64,000 nt of DNA from Colletes latitarsis (Eukaryota > Arthropoda > Insecta > Hymenoptera > Colletidae). Under the pieces are notes generated by a model, which worked only from the letters and a program-made list of their open reading frames with translations, searched no databases and had not been told where the DNA came from. This document shows, piece by piece, positions 38,455-51,379 of the stretch. The stretch spans positions 11,922,001 to 11,986,000 of the forward strand of contig NW_027488366.1 of the NCBI RefSeq assembly GCF_051014445.1, written 5' to 3'. The number at the start of each line of letters is the position of its first letter. Within the stretch, counting starts at the first letter, position 1. The translations under genes were made by a program, and so were the position numbers.

Positions 38455-39706
38455 TTCTGGTTTGGATCACGTAGTAGTATGGTACCACACTGAAACAGTC
38501 CATTAAACCTGGTTTGGATCAATATTTTAGAGGATAACGCATGTTAGGTCTAGGTTAGGTCTGGGATTTTCACTCATCAGACTCATACTTTCGCATTCTT
38601 CACATACTTGTTGAACGGATCCTGGGTTTTTTCTGGTTTGGATCACGTAGTAATGTGGTACCACACTGAAACAGTCGATTAAACCTGGTTTCGATCAATA
38701 TTTTAGAGGATAACGCATGTTAGGTCTAGGTTAGTTCGGGGATTTTCACTCATCAGACTCATACTTTCGCATTCTTCACATACTTGTTGAACGGATCCTG
38801 GGTTTTTTCTGGTTTGGATCACGTAGTAATGTGGTACAACACAGAAACAGTCAATTAAACCTGGTTTCCATCAATATCTTAGAGGACAACGCAAGTCAGG
38901 TCTGGGATAGGTCTGGGATTTGCCCTCATCAGGCTCCTACTTTCGCGTTTTTCACATACATGTTGAACAGATCCTGGGTTTTTTCTGATTTGGATCACGT
39001 AGTAGTATGGTACCACACTGAAACAGTCCATTAAACCTGGTTTGGATCAATATTTTAGAGGATAACGCATGTTAGGTCTAGGTTAGGTCTGGGATTTTCA
39101 CTCATCAGACTCATACTTTCGCATTCTTCACATACTTGTTGAACGGATCCTGGGTTTTTTCTGGTTTGGATCACGTAGTAATGTGGTACCACACTGAAAC
39201 AGTCGATTAAACCTGGTTTCGATCAATATTTTAGAGGATAACGCATGTTAGGTCTAGGTTAGTTCGGGGATTTTCACTCATCAGACTCATACTTTCGCAT
39301 TCTTCACATACTTGTTGAACGGATCCTGGGTTTTTTCTGGTTTGGATCACGTAGTAATGTGGTACAACACAGAAACAGTCAATTAAACCTGGTTTCCATC
39401 AATATCTTGGAGGACAACGCAAGTCAGGTCTGGGATAGGTCTGGGATTTGCCCTCATCAGGCTCCTACTTTCGCGTTTTTCACATACATGTTGAACAGAT
39501 CCTGGGTTTTTTCTGATTTGGATCACGTAGTAGTATGGTACCACACTGAAACAGTCCATTAAACCTGGTTTGGATCAATATTTTAGAGGATAACGCATGT
39601 TAGGTCTAGGTTAGGTCTGGGATTTTCACTCATCAGACTCATACTTTCGCATTCTTCACATACTTGTTGAACGGATCCTGGGTTTTTTCTGGTTTGGATC
39701 ACGTAG
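38455..39706. repeat. Nested 3-monomer (528-bp) duplication inside the 18-mer
   Basis: 38455-39178 recurs at 38983-39706, offset 528, and the pair is itself copied at about 41623-42874 with the 3,168-bp period. Each trimer holds a GTTAGTTCGGGG monomer whose 3' half is B-like (see the hybrid monomer). The trimer duplication must therefore predate the 18-mer duplication. Confidence 0.88.
38722..38897 (+). repeat. A/B hybrid monomer (first of four copies)
   Basis: The 5' part is family A (GTTAGTTCGGGG, TTGTTGAACGGATCC, TCTGGTTTGGATCACG), but from the dyad it switches to ATGTGGTACAACACAGAAAC and the family-B tail with CTGGTTTCCATCAATATC. The joint lies in the shared GTAC at the palindrome centre (about 38832-38837). 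Equivalent joints occur near 39360, 42000 and 42528, all by duplication of one event. Confidence 0.85.
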
Positions 39707-42700
39707 TAGTGTGGTACCACTCTGAAACAGTCCATTAAACCTGGTTTGGATCAATATTTTAGAGGATAACGCATGTTAGGTCTAGGTTAGTTCGGGGATT
39801 TTCACTCATCAGACTCATACTTTCGCATTCTTCACATACTTGTTGACCGGATCCTGGGTTTTTTCTGGTTTGGATCACGTAGTAATGTGGTACCACACTG
39901 AAGCAGTCGATTAAACCTGGTTTCGATCAATATTTTAGAGGATAACTCATGCTAGGTCTAGGTTAGCCCTGGGATTTTCACTCATCAGACTCATACTTTT
40001 GCGTTTTTCACATACATGTTGAACAGATCCTGGGTTTTTTCTGGTTTGGATCACGTAGTAGTGTGGTACCACACTGAAACAGTCCATTAAACCTGGTTTG
40101 GATCAATATTTTAGAGGATAACGCATGTTAGGTCTAGGTTAGGTCTGGGATTTTCACTCATCAGACTCATACTTTCGCATTCTTCACATACTTGTTGTAC
40201 GGATCCTGGGTTTTTTCTGGTTTGGATCACGTAGTAATGTGGGACCACACTGAAACAGTCAATTAAACGTGGTTTCGATCAATATTTTTGAGAATAATAC
40301 ATGTTAGGTCTAGGTTAGGTCTGGGATTTGCTCTCATCAGGCTCATTCTTTCGCATATTTCTCATACTTGATGGCTAGATGCTGGGCTTTTTCTGGATGG
40401 TATCACGTAGTAATGAAGTACAACACAGAAACAGTCAATTAAACCTGGTTTCCATCAATATCTTAGAGGACAACGCAAGTCAGGTCTGGGATAGGTCTGG
40501 GATTTGCCCTCATCAGGCTCCTACTTTCGCGTTTTTCACATACATGTTGAACAGATCCTGGGTTTTTTCTGGTGTGGATCACGTAGTAGTATGGAACCAC
40601 ACTGAAACAGTCCATTAAACCTGGTTTGGATCAATATTTTAGAGGATAACGCATGTTAGGTCTAGGTTAGGTCTGGGATTTGCTCTCATCAGGCTCATTC
40701 TTTCGCATATTTCTCATACTTGATGGCTAGATGCTGGGCTTTTTCTGGATGGTATCACGTAGTAATGAAGTACAACACAGAAACAGTCAATTAAACCTGG
40801 TTTCCATCAATATCTTAGAGGACAACGCACATCAGGTCTGGGATAGGTCTGGGATTTGCCCTCATCAGGCTCATACTTTCGCGTTTTTCACATACATGTT
40901 GAACAGATCCTGGGTTTTTTCTGATTTGGATCACGTAGTAGTATGGAACCACACTGAAACAGTCCATTAAACCTGGTTTGGATCAATATTTTAGAGGATA
41001 ACGCATGTTAGGTCTAGGTTAGTTCTGGGATTTTCACTCATCAGACTCATACTTTCGCATTCTTCACATACTTGTTGAACGGATCCTGGGTTTTTTCTGG
41101 TTTGGATCACGTAGTAGTGTGGTACCGCACTGAAACAGTCCATTAAACCTGGTTTGGATCAATATTTTAGAGGATAACGCATGTTAGGTCTAGGTTAGTT
41201 CGGGGATTTTCACTCATCAGACTCATACTTTCGCATTCTTCACATACTTGTTGTACGGATCCTGGGTTTTTTCTGGTTTGGATCACGTAGTAATGTGGGA
41301 CCACACTGAAACAGTCAATTAAACCTGGTTTCGATCAATATTTTTGAGAATAATACATGTTAGGTCTAGGTTAGGTCTGGGATTTGCTCTCATCAGGCTC
41401 ATTCTTTCGCATATTTCTCATACTTGATGGCTAGATGCTGGGCTTTTTCTGGATGGTATCACGTAGTAATGAAGTACAACACAGAAACAGTCAATTAAAC
41501 CTGGTTTCCATCAATATCTTAGAGGACAACGCACATCAGGTCTGGGATAGGTCTGGGATTTGCCCTCATCAGGCTCATACTTTCGCGTTTTTCACATACA
41601 TGTTGAACAGATCCTGGGTTTTTTCTGGTTTGGATCACGTAGTAGTATGGTACCACACTGAAACAGTCCATTAAACCTGGTTTGGATCAATATTTTAGAG
41701 GATAACGCATGTTAGGTCTAGGTTAGGTCTGGGATTTTCACTCATCAGACTCATACTTTCGCATTCTTCACATACTTGTTGAACGGATCCTGGGTTTTTT
41801 CTGGTTTGGATCACGTAGTAATGTGGTACCACACTGAAACAGTCGATTAAACCTGGTTTCGATCAATATTTTAGAGGATAACGCATGTTAGGTCTAGGTT
41901 AGTTCGGGGATTTTCACTCATCAGACTCATACTTTCGCATTCTTCACATACTTGTTGAACGGATCCTGGGTTTTTTCTGGTTTGGATCACGTAGTAATGT
42001 GGTACAACACAGAAACAGTCAATTAAACCTGGTTTCCATCAATATCTTAGAGGACAACGCAAGTCAGGTCTGGGATAGGTCTGGGATTTGCCCTCATCAG
42101 GCTCCTACTTTCGCGTTTTTCACATACATGTTGAACAGATCCTGGGTTTTTTCTGATTTGGATCACGTAGTAGTATGGTACCACACTGAAACAGTCCATT
42201 AAACCTGGTTTGGATCAATATTTTAGAGGATAACGCATGTTAGGTCTAGGTTAGGTCTGGGATTTTCACTCATCAGACTCATACTTTCGCATTCTTCACA
42301 TACTTGTTGAACGGATCCTGGGTTTTTTCTGGTTTGGATCACGTAGTAATGTGGTACCACACTGAAACAGTCGATTAAACCTGGTTTCGATCAATATTTT
42401 AGAGGATAACGCATGTTAGGTCTAGGTTAGTTCGGGGATTTTCACTCATCAGACTCATACTTTCGCATTCTTCACATACTTGTTGAACGGATCCTGGGTT
42501 TTTTCTGGTTTGGATCACGTAGTAATGTGGTACAACACAGAAACAGTCAATTAAACCTGGTTTCCATCAATATCTTAGAGGACAACGCAAGTCAGGTCTG
42601 GGATAGGTCTGGGATTTGCCCTCATCAGGCTCCTACTTTCGCGTTTTTCACATACATGTTGAACAGATCCTGGGTTTTTTCTGATTTGGATCACGTAGTA

Positions 42701-45232
42701 GTATGGTACCACACTGAAACAGTCCATTAAACCTGGTTTGGATCAATATTTTAGAGGATAACGCATGTTAGGTCTAGGTTAGGTCTGGGATTTTCACTCA
42801 TCAGACTCATACTTTCGCATTCTTCACATACTTGTTGAACGGATCCTGGGTTTTTTCTGGTTTGGATCACGTAGTAGTGTGGTACCACACTGAAACAGTC
42901 CATTAAACCTGGTTTGGATCAATATTTTAGAGGATAACGCATGTTAGGTCTAGGTTAGTTCGGGGATTTTCACTCATCAGACTCATACTTTCGCATTCTT
43001 CACATACTTGTTGACCGGATCCTGGGTTTTTTCTGGTTTGGATCACGTAGTAATGTGGTACCACACTGAAGCAGTCGATTAAACCTGGTTTCGATCAATA
43101 TTTTAGAGGATAACTCATGTTAGGTCTAGGTTAGCCCTGGGATTTTCACTCATCAGACTCATACTTTTGCGTTTTTCACATACTTGTTGAACAGATCCTG
43201 GGTTTTTTCTGGTTTGGATCACGTAGTAGTGTGGTACCACACTGAAACAGTCCATTAAACCTGGTTTGGATCAATATTTTAGAGGATGACGCATGTTAGG
43301 TCTAGGTTAGGTCTGGGATTTTCACTCATCAGACTCATACTTTCGCATTCTTCACATACTTGTTGTACGGATCCTGGGTTTTTTCTGGTTTGGATCACGT
43401 AGTAATGTGGGACCACACTGAAACAGTCAATTAAACGTGGTTTCGATCAATATTTTTGAGAATAATACATGTTAGGTCTAGGTTAGGTCTGGGATTTGCT
43501 CTCATCAGGCTCATTCTTTCGCATATTTCTCATACTTGATGGCTAGATGCTGGGCTTTTTCTGGATGGTATCACGTAGTAATGAAGTACAACACAGAAAC
43601 AGTCAATTAAACCTGGTTTCCATCAATATCTTAGAGGACAACGCAAGTCAGGTCTGGGATAGGTCTGGGATTTGCCCTCATCAGGCTCCTACTTTCGCGT
43701 TTTTCACATACATGTTGAACAGATCCTGGGTTTTTTCTGGTGTGGATCACGTAGTAGTATGGAACCACACTGAAACAGTCCATTAAACCTGGTTTGGATC
43801 AATATTTTAGAGGATAACGCATGTTAGGTCTAGGTTAGGTCTGGGATTTGCTCTCATCAGGCTCATTCTTTCGCATATTTCTCATACTTGATGGCTAGAT
43901 GCTGGGCTTTTTCTGGATGGTATCACGTAGTAATGAAGTACAACACAGAAACAGTCAATTAAACCTGGTTTCCATCAATATCTTAGAGGACAACGCACAT
44001 CAGGTCTGGGATAGGTCTGGGATTTGGCCTCATCAGGCTCATACTTTCGCGTTTTTCACATACATGTTGAACAGATCCTGGGTTTTTTCTGGTTTGGATC
44101 ACGTAGTAGTATGGTACCACACTGAAACAGTCCATTAAACCTGGTTTGGATCAATATTTTAGAGGATAACGCATGTTAGGTCTAGGTTAGGTCTGGGATT
44201 TTCACTCATCAGACTCATACTTTCGCATTCTTCACATACTTGTTGAACGGATCCTGGGTTTTTTCTGGTTTGGATCACGTAGTAATGTGGTACCACACTG
44301 AAACAGTCGATTAAACCTGGTTTCGATCAATATTTTAGAGGAGAACGCATGTTAGGTCTAGGTTAGCCCTGGGATTTTCACTCATCAGACTCATACTTTT
44401 GCGTTTTTCACATACTTGTTGAACAGATCCTGGGTTTTTTCTGATTTGGATCACGTAGTAGTGTGGTACCACACTGAAACAGTCCATTAAACCTGGTTTG
44501 GATCAATATTTTAGAGGATAACGCATGTTAGGTCTAGGTTAGGTCTGGGATTTTCACTCATCAGACTCATAATTTCGCACACTTCACATACTCCTTGTAC
44601 AGATCCTGGGTTATTTTCTGGTTTGGATCACATAGTAATGTGGTACCACACTGAAACAGTCGATTAAACCAGGTTTCGATCAATATATTAGAGAATAATT
44701 CATGTTAGGTCTAGGTTAGGTCAAGGATTTGCTCTCATCAGGTTCATTCTTTCGCATATTTCTCATACTTGATGGCTAGATCCTGGACTTTTTCTGGATT
44801 GCATCACGTAGTAATGAAGTACAACACTGAAACAGTCAATTAAACCTGGTTTCGATCAATATTTTAGAGAATAATTCATGTTAGGTCTAAATTAGGTCTG
44901 GGATTTGCTCTCATCAGGCTCATTCTTTCGCATATTTCTCATACTTGATGGCTAGATCCGGGGCTTTTTCTGGATTGCATGACGTAGTAATGAAGTACAA
45001 CTCTGAAACTGTCAATTAAACCTGGTTTCCATCAATATTTTAGAGAATAACGCATGTTAGGTCTGGATTAGGTCTAGGATTTGCCCTCATCAGGCTCATA
45101 TTTTCGCATATTTCTCATACTTCATGGCTAGATCCTGGGCTATTTCTGGATTGGATCACGTAGTAATGTGGTACCACACTGAAACAGTCAATGAAACCTA
45201 CTTTTGATCAATATTTTAGAGAATAATTCATG

Positions 45233-45343
45233 TTAGGTCTAGGTTAGGTCAGGGATTTGCTCTCATCAGGCTCATTCTTTCGCATATTTCTCATACTTGA
45301 TGGCTAGATCCTGGGCTTTTTCTGGATTGCATAATAATTCATG
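45233..45343 (+). repeat. Truncated monomer, 111 bp (65-bp deletion)
   Basis: Between successive TTAGG boxes at 45233 and 45344 only 111 bp are present. The sequence jumps from CTGGATTGCAT in the core directly to AATAATTCATG before the next box, so the dyad and tail are missing. I found one copy with this joint. Confidence 0.88.
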
Positions 45344-46261
45344 TTAGGTCTAGGTTAGGTCTGGGATTTGCTCTCATCAGGCTCATATTTTCGCATATTT
45401 CTCATACTTCATGGCTAGATCCTGGGCTATTTCTGGATTGGATCACATAGTAATGTGGTACCACACTGAAACAGTCGATTAAACCAGGTTTCGATCAATA
45501 TTTTAGAGAATAACTCATGTTAGGTCTAGGTTAGGTCAAGGATTTGCTCTCATCAGGTTCATTCTTTCGCATATTTCTCATACTTGATGGCTAGATCCTG
45601 GACTTTTTCTAGATTGCATCACGTAGTAATGAAGTACAACACTAAAACAGTCAATTAAACCTGGTTTCGATCAATATTTTAGAGAATAATTCATGTTAGG
45701 TCTAGGTTAGGTCTGGGATTTGCACTCATCAGGCTCATTCTTTCGCATATTTCTCATACTTGATGGCTAGATCCTGGGCTTTTTCTGGATTGCATCACGT
45801 AGTAATAAAGTACAACACTGAAACAGTCAATTAAACCTGGTTTCGATCAATATTTTAGAGAATAATTCATGTTAGGTCTGGGTTAGGTCTAGGATTTGCC
45901 CTCATCAGGCTCATTCTTTCGCATATTTCTCATACTTGATGGCTACATCCTGGGCTGTTTCTGGATTGCATCACTTAGTAATGAAGTGCAACACTGAAAC
46001 AGTCAATTAAACCTGTTTTCGATCAATATTTTAGAGGATAACGGAAGTTAGGTCTGGGATAGGTCTAGGATTTGCCCTCATCAGGCTCTTACTTTCGCAT
46101 ATTTCTCATACTTCATGGCTAGATCCTGGGCTGTTTCTGGATTGTATCACGTAGTAATGTGGTACCACGCTGAAACAGTCAATTAAACCTGGTTTCGATC
46201 AATATTTTAGAGGATAACGGAAGTTAGGTCTGGGATAGGTCTAGGATTTGCCCTCATCAGG

Positions 46262-47191
46262 CTCTTACTTTCGCATATTTCTCATATTTCATGGCTAGCT
46301 CCTGGGCGATTTCTGGATTGGATCACGTAGTAAAGTGGTACCACACTGAAACATTCAATGAAACCTGGTCTGGATAAATATCTTAGAGGATATCGCATGT
46401 TAGGTCAAGGTTAGGTCTAAGATTTGCCCTCATCAGGCTCACAGTTTCGCGTTTTTCACATACTTGTTGAACAGATCCTGGGCTATTTCGGGATTGGATC
46501 ACGTAGTAAAGTGGTACCACACTGAAACAGTCCATTAAACCTGGTTTCGCTCAATATTTTAGAGGATAACGCATGTTAGGTCTAGGTTAGGTCTGGGATT
46601 TGCTGTCATCAGGCTCATTCTTTCGCATATTTCTCACACTTGATGGCTAGATCCTGGGCTTTTTCTAGATTGCATCACGTAGTAATGTAGTACCACACTG
46701 AAACAGTCAATGAAACCAGGTTTCCATGAATATTTTAGAAGACAACGCAAGTTAGGTCTAGGTAAGGCCTGAGATTTTCACTGATCAGACTCATACCTTC
46801 GCATTCTTCGCATACTTGTTGAACGGATCCTGGGTTTTTTCTGGTTTGGATGACGTAGTAATGTGGTACCGCACTGAAACATTCAATTAAACCTGGTCTT
46901 GATAAATATTTTAGAGAATAACGCATGTTAGGTCTGGGTTAGGTCTAGGATTTGCCCTCATCAGGCTCATACTTTCGCATATTTCTCATACTTCATGGCT
47001 AGCTCCTGGGCTATTTCTGGATTGGATCACGTAGTAAAGTGGTACCACACTGAAACATTCAATGAAACCTGGTCTGGATAAATATCTTAGAGGATAACGC
47101 ATGTTAGGTCAAGGTTAGGTCTAAGATTTGCCCTCATCAGGCTCACAGTTTCGCGTTTTTCACATACTTGTTGAACAGATCCTGGGTTTTT
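46262..47191. repeat. 4-monomer (704-bp) offset duplication
   Basis: 46262-46487 recurs at 46966-47191, offset 704. Shared rare readings are ATGGCTAGCTCC, GTCAAGGTTAGG, GTCTAAGATTTG and CTCACAGTTTCGCG. A related GTCTAAGATTTG monomer follows near 47820. Confidence 0.8.
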
Positions 47192-50100
47192 TCTGGTTTG
47201 GATCACGTAGTAATGTGGGACCACACTGAAACAGTCAAGTAAACCTGGTTTCGATCAATATTTTAGAGAATAATTCATGTTATGTCTAGGTTAGGTCTGG
47301 GATTTGCTCCCATCAGGCTCATTCTTCCGCATATTTCTCATACATGTTGAACAGATCCTGGGTATTTTCAGGCATGGAACACGTAGTAATGTGGGACCAC
47401 ACTGAAACAATCAATTAAACCTGGTCTTGATAAATATTTTAGAGGATAACGCATGTTAGGTCTGGGTTAGGTCTAGGATTTGCCCTCATCAGGCTCATAC
47501 TTTCGCATATTTCTCATACTTCATGGCTAGATCCTGGGCTGTTCCTGGATTGTATCACGTAGTAATGTGGTACCACGCTGAAACAGTCAATTAAACCTGG
47601 TTTCGATCAATATTTTAGAGGATAACGGAAGTTAGGTCTGGGATAGGTCTAGGATTTGCCCTCATCAGGCTCTTACTTTCGCATATTTCTCATACTTCAT
47701 GGCTAGATCCTGGGCTATTTCTGGATTGGATCACGTAGTAAAGTGGTACCACACTGAAACATTCAATGAAACCTGGTCTGGATAAATATTTTAGAGGATA
47801 ACGCATCTTAGGTCTGGGTTAGGTCTAAGATTTGCCCTCATCACGCTCACAGTTTAGCGTTTTTCGCATACTTGTTGAACAGATCCGGGGTTTTTTCTGG
47901 TTTGGATCACGTAGTAGTGTGGTACCACACTGAAACAGTCAATTAAACCTGGTTTTGATCAATATTTTAGAGAATAATTCATGTTAGGTCTAGGTTAGGT
48001 CTGGGACTTGCTCTCATCAGGCTCATTATTTCGCATATTTCTCATACTTGATGGCTAGATCCTGGGCTATTTCTGGATTAGATCACGTAGTAATGTGGTA
48101 CCACACTGAAACAGTCAATTAAACCTGGTTTCCATCAAACTCTTAGAGGACAACGCAAGTTAGGTCTGGGATAGGTCTTGGATTTGCCCTCATCAGGCTC
48201 ATACTTTCGCGTTTTTCACATACTTTTTGAACAGATCCTGGGTTATTTTCTGGTTTGGATCACGTAGTAGTGTGGTACCACACTGAAACAGTCCATTAAA
48301 CCTGGTTTGGATCAATATTTTAGAGGATAACGCATGTTAGGTCTAGGTTAGGTCTGGGAATTTCACTCATCAGACTCATACTTTCGCACACTTCACATAC
48401 AAGTTGAACAGATCCTAGGTTATTTTCTGGTTTGGATCACATAGTAATGTGGTACCACACTGAAACAGTCGATTATACCAGGTTTCGATCAATATTTTTG
48501 AGGATAACGCATGTTAGGTCTAGGTTAGGCCTGGGATTTTCACTCATCAGGCTCATACTTTCGCATTGTTCGCATACTTGTTGTACGGATCCTGGGTTTT
48601 TTCTGGTTTGGATCACGTAGTAATGTGGGACCACACTGAAACAGTCAATTAAACCAGGTTTCGATCAATATTTTTGAGAATAATACATGTTAGGTCTAGG
48701 TTAGGTCTGGGATTTGCTCTCATCAGGCTCATTCTTTTGCATATTTCTCATACTTGATGGCTAGATGCTGGGCTTTTTCTGGTTTGGATCACGTAGTAAT
48801 GTGGTACCACGCTGAAACAGTCGATTAGACCCGGTTTCGATCAATATTTTAGAGGATAACGCAAGTTAAGTCTGGGATAGGTCTGGAATTTGACCTCATC
48901 AGACTCATACTTTCGCGTTTTTCACATACTTGTTGAACAGATCCTGGGTTTCTTCTGGTTTGGATCACGTAGTAGTGTGGTACCACACTGAAACAGTCCA
49001 TTAAACCTGGTTGCGATCAATATTTTTGAGGATAACGCATGTTAGGTCTGGGTTAGCTCTAGGATTTGCCCTCATCAGGCTCATACTTTCGCATTCTTCA
49101 CATACTTGTTGAACGGAGCCTGGGTTTTTTCTGGTTTGCATCACGTAGTAATGTGGTACCACACTGAAGCAGTCAATTAAATCTGGTTTCGATCAATATT
49201 TTAGTGGATAACCCATCTTAGGTCTGGGTTAGGTCTAGGATTTGCTCTCGTCAGGCTCATACTTTCGCATATTTCTGATACTTCATGGCTAGATCCTGGG
49301 CTATTTCTGGATTGGATCACGTAGTAATGTGGTACCACACTGAAACATTCAATTAAACCTGGTCTTGGTAAATATTTTAGAGGATAACGCATGTTAGGTT
49401 TGGGTTAGGTCTAGGATTTGCCCTCATCAGGCTCATACTTTCGCATATTTCTCATACTTCATGGCTAGATCCTGGGCTGTTTCTGGTTTTGATCACATAG
49501 TAATGTGGTACCACACTGAAACAGTCGATTAAACCAGGTTTCGATCAATATTTTTGAGGGTAACACATGTTAGGTCTAGGTTAGGCCTGGGATTTTCACT
49601 CATCAGACTCATACTTTCGCATTCTTCACATGCTTGTTGAACGGATCCTGGGTTTTTTCTGGTTTGGATCACGTAGTAATGTGGGACCACACTGAGACAG
49701 TCAATTAAACCTGGTTTCGATCAGTATTTTAGAGACTAATTCATGTTAGGTCTAGGTTAGGTCTGGTATTTGCTCTTTTCAGGCTCATTGTTTCGCATAT
49801 TTCTCATACTTGATGGCTAGATCCTGGGCTTTTTCTGGATTGCATAACGTAGTAATGAAGAACAACACTGAAACAGTCAATTAAACCTGGTTTCCATCAA
49901 TATTTTAGAGGACAACGCATATTAGGTGTAGGTTAGGCCTGGGATTTGCCCTCATCAGGGTCATACTTTCGCAGTTTTAACATACATGTTGGCCTGATCG
50001 AGGGTTTTTCCAGCTTTGGATCACGTAGTAAAGTGGTGCCACTCTGAAACAGTCCATTAAACCTGGTTTCGATCAATATTTTAGAGGATAACGCAAGTTA

Positions 50101-50209
50101 GGTCTGGGATAGGTCTGGGATTTGACCTCGTCAGACTCATACTTTCGCACCCTTCACATACTCGTTGAACAGATCCTGGGTTATTCTCTGGTTTGGATCA
50201 CATAGTAAT

Positions 50210-50795
50210 GTGGTACCACACTGAAACAGTCCATTAAACCTTGTTTCGATCAATATTTTCGAGGATAACGCAAGTTAAGTCTGGTATTGGTCTGGAATTT
50301 GACCTCATCAGACTCATACTTTCGCACACTTCACATACTCGTTGAACAGATCTTGGGTTATTTTCTGGTTTGGATCACATAGTAATGTGGTACCACACTG
50401 AAACAGTCGATTAAACCAGGTTTCGATCAATATTTTTGAGGATAACGCATGTTAGGTCTAGGTTAGGCCTGGGATTTTCACTCATCAGACTCATACTTTC
50501 GCATTCTTCACATACTTGTTGAACGGATCCTGGGTTTTTTCTGGTTTGGATCACGTAGTAATGTGGGACCACACTGAAACAGTCAATTAAACCTGGTTTC
50601 GACCAACATTTTAGAGAATAACGCATGTTAGGTCTAGGTTAGGTCTGGGATTTTCACTAATCAGACTCATACTTTCGCATACTTCACATACTTGTCGAAC
50701 GGATCCTGGGTTTTGTCTGGTTTGGATCACTTAGTAATGTGGTACCACACTGAAACAGTCGATTAAACCAGGTTTCGATCAATATTTTTGAGGAT
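50210..50795. repeat. ~585-bp block copied at 53587-54172
   Basis: Offset 3377. Shared rare readings are ATTTTCGAGGATAACGC, GTCTGGTATTGG, CGACCAACATTTTAG, CACTAATCAGAC and GTTTTGTCTGG with GGATCACTTAGTAATG. Differences include GGCCTGGGATT against GGCCTGGCATT. Confidence 0.83.
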
Positions 50796-51128
50796 AACGC
50801 ATGTTAGGTCTGGGATAGGTCTGGGATTAGCCCTCATCAGACTTATACTTTCGCACACTTCACATACTCGTTGATCAGATCCTGGGTTTTTTTCTGCTTT
50901 GGATCACGTAGTAATGTGGTACCACACTGAAACAGTCGATTAAACCTGGTTTCGATCAATATTATTCAGGATAACGCATGTTGAGGTCTAGGTTAGGCCT
51001 GGGATTTTCACTCATCAGACTCATACTATCGCATTCTTCACATACTTGTTGAACGGATCCTGGGTTTTTTCTCGTTTAGATCACGTAGTAATGTGGGACC
51101 ACACTGAAACAGTCAATTACACCTGGTA

Positions 51129-51188
51129 TCAATATTATAGAGAATAATTCATGGTCGATCAATATTATAGAGAATAATTCATGTGAGG
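51129..51188 (+). repeat. 30-bp micro-duplication at a monomer tail
   Basis: TCAATATTATAGAG followed by AATAATTCATG occurs at 51129 and again at 51159, a 30-bp step, with 25 identical bases in each copy. The bases before the first copy (CTGGTATCAAT) lack the usual TTCGA, which appears instead as GTCGA between the copies. This lengthens one monomer. Confidence 0.9.
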
Positions 51189-51379
51189 TCTAGGTTAGGT
51201 CTGGGATTTACTCTCATCAGGCTCATTCTTTCGCATATTACTCATACTTGACGGCTAGATCCTGGGCTTTTTCTGGATTGGATCACGTAGTAATGTGGGA
51301 CCACACTGAAACAGTGAATTGAACCTGGTTTCCATGAATATCTTAGAGGACAACGCATGTTAGGTCTGGGATAGGTCTG

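Larger units (their letters stand above)
38041..44376. repeat. Domain 5: 18-monomer (3,168-bp) HOR, two tandem copies
   Basis: Landmarks recur at exactly +3168: TTGTACGG monomers near 38073/41241, ATGCTGGGC at 38267/41435, 40379/43547 and 40731/43899, hybrid monomers at 38831/41999 and 39359/42527, TTGACCGG at 39843/43011. Clear similarity runs from 38041-40920 to 41209-44088; the last monomers of copy 2 switch to the sequence type seen near 33.4 kb (CTGGTTTGG, GTATGGTACC, then GAGGAGAACGC at 44339). By core type each 18-mer holds about 15 A and 3 B monomers. I noticed only a few single-base differences, such as ATTTGCCCT against ATTTGGCCT and ATATCTTAG against ATATCTTGG. Confidence 0.92.

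Noticed and set aside
45481..46030. Separate satellite family in the GAGAATAATTCATG monomers
   Set aside because: The reading is a variant of the tail GAGGATAACGCATG in otherwise ordinary B and A monomers, and it also occurs near 3850, 7550, 9130, 11950 and 34130.
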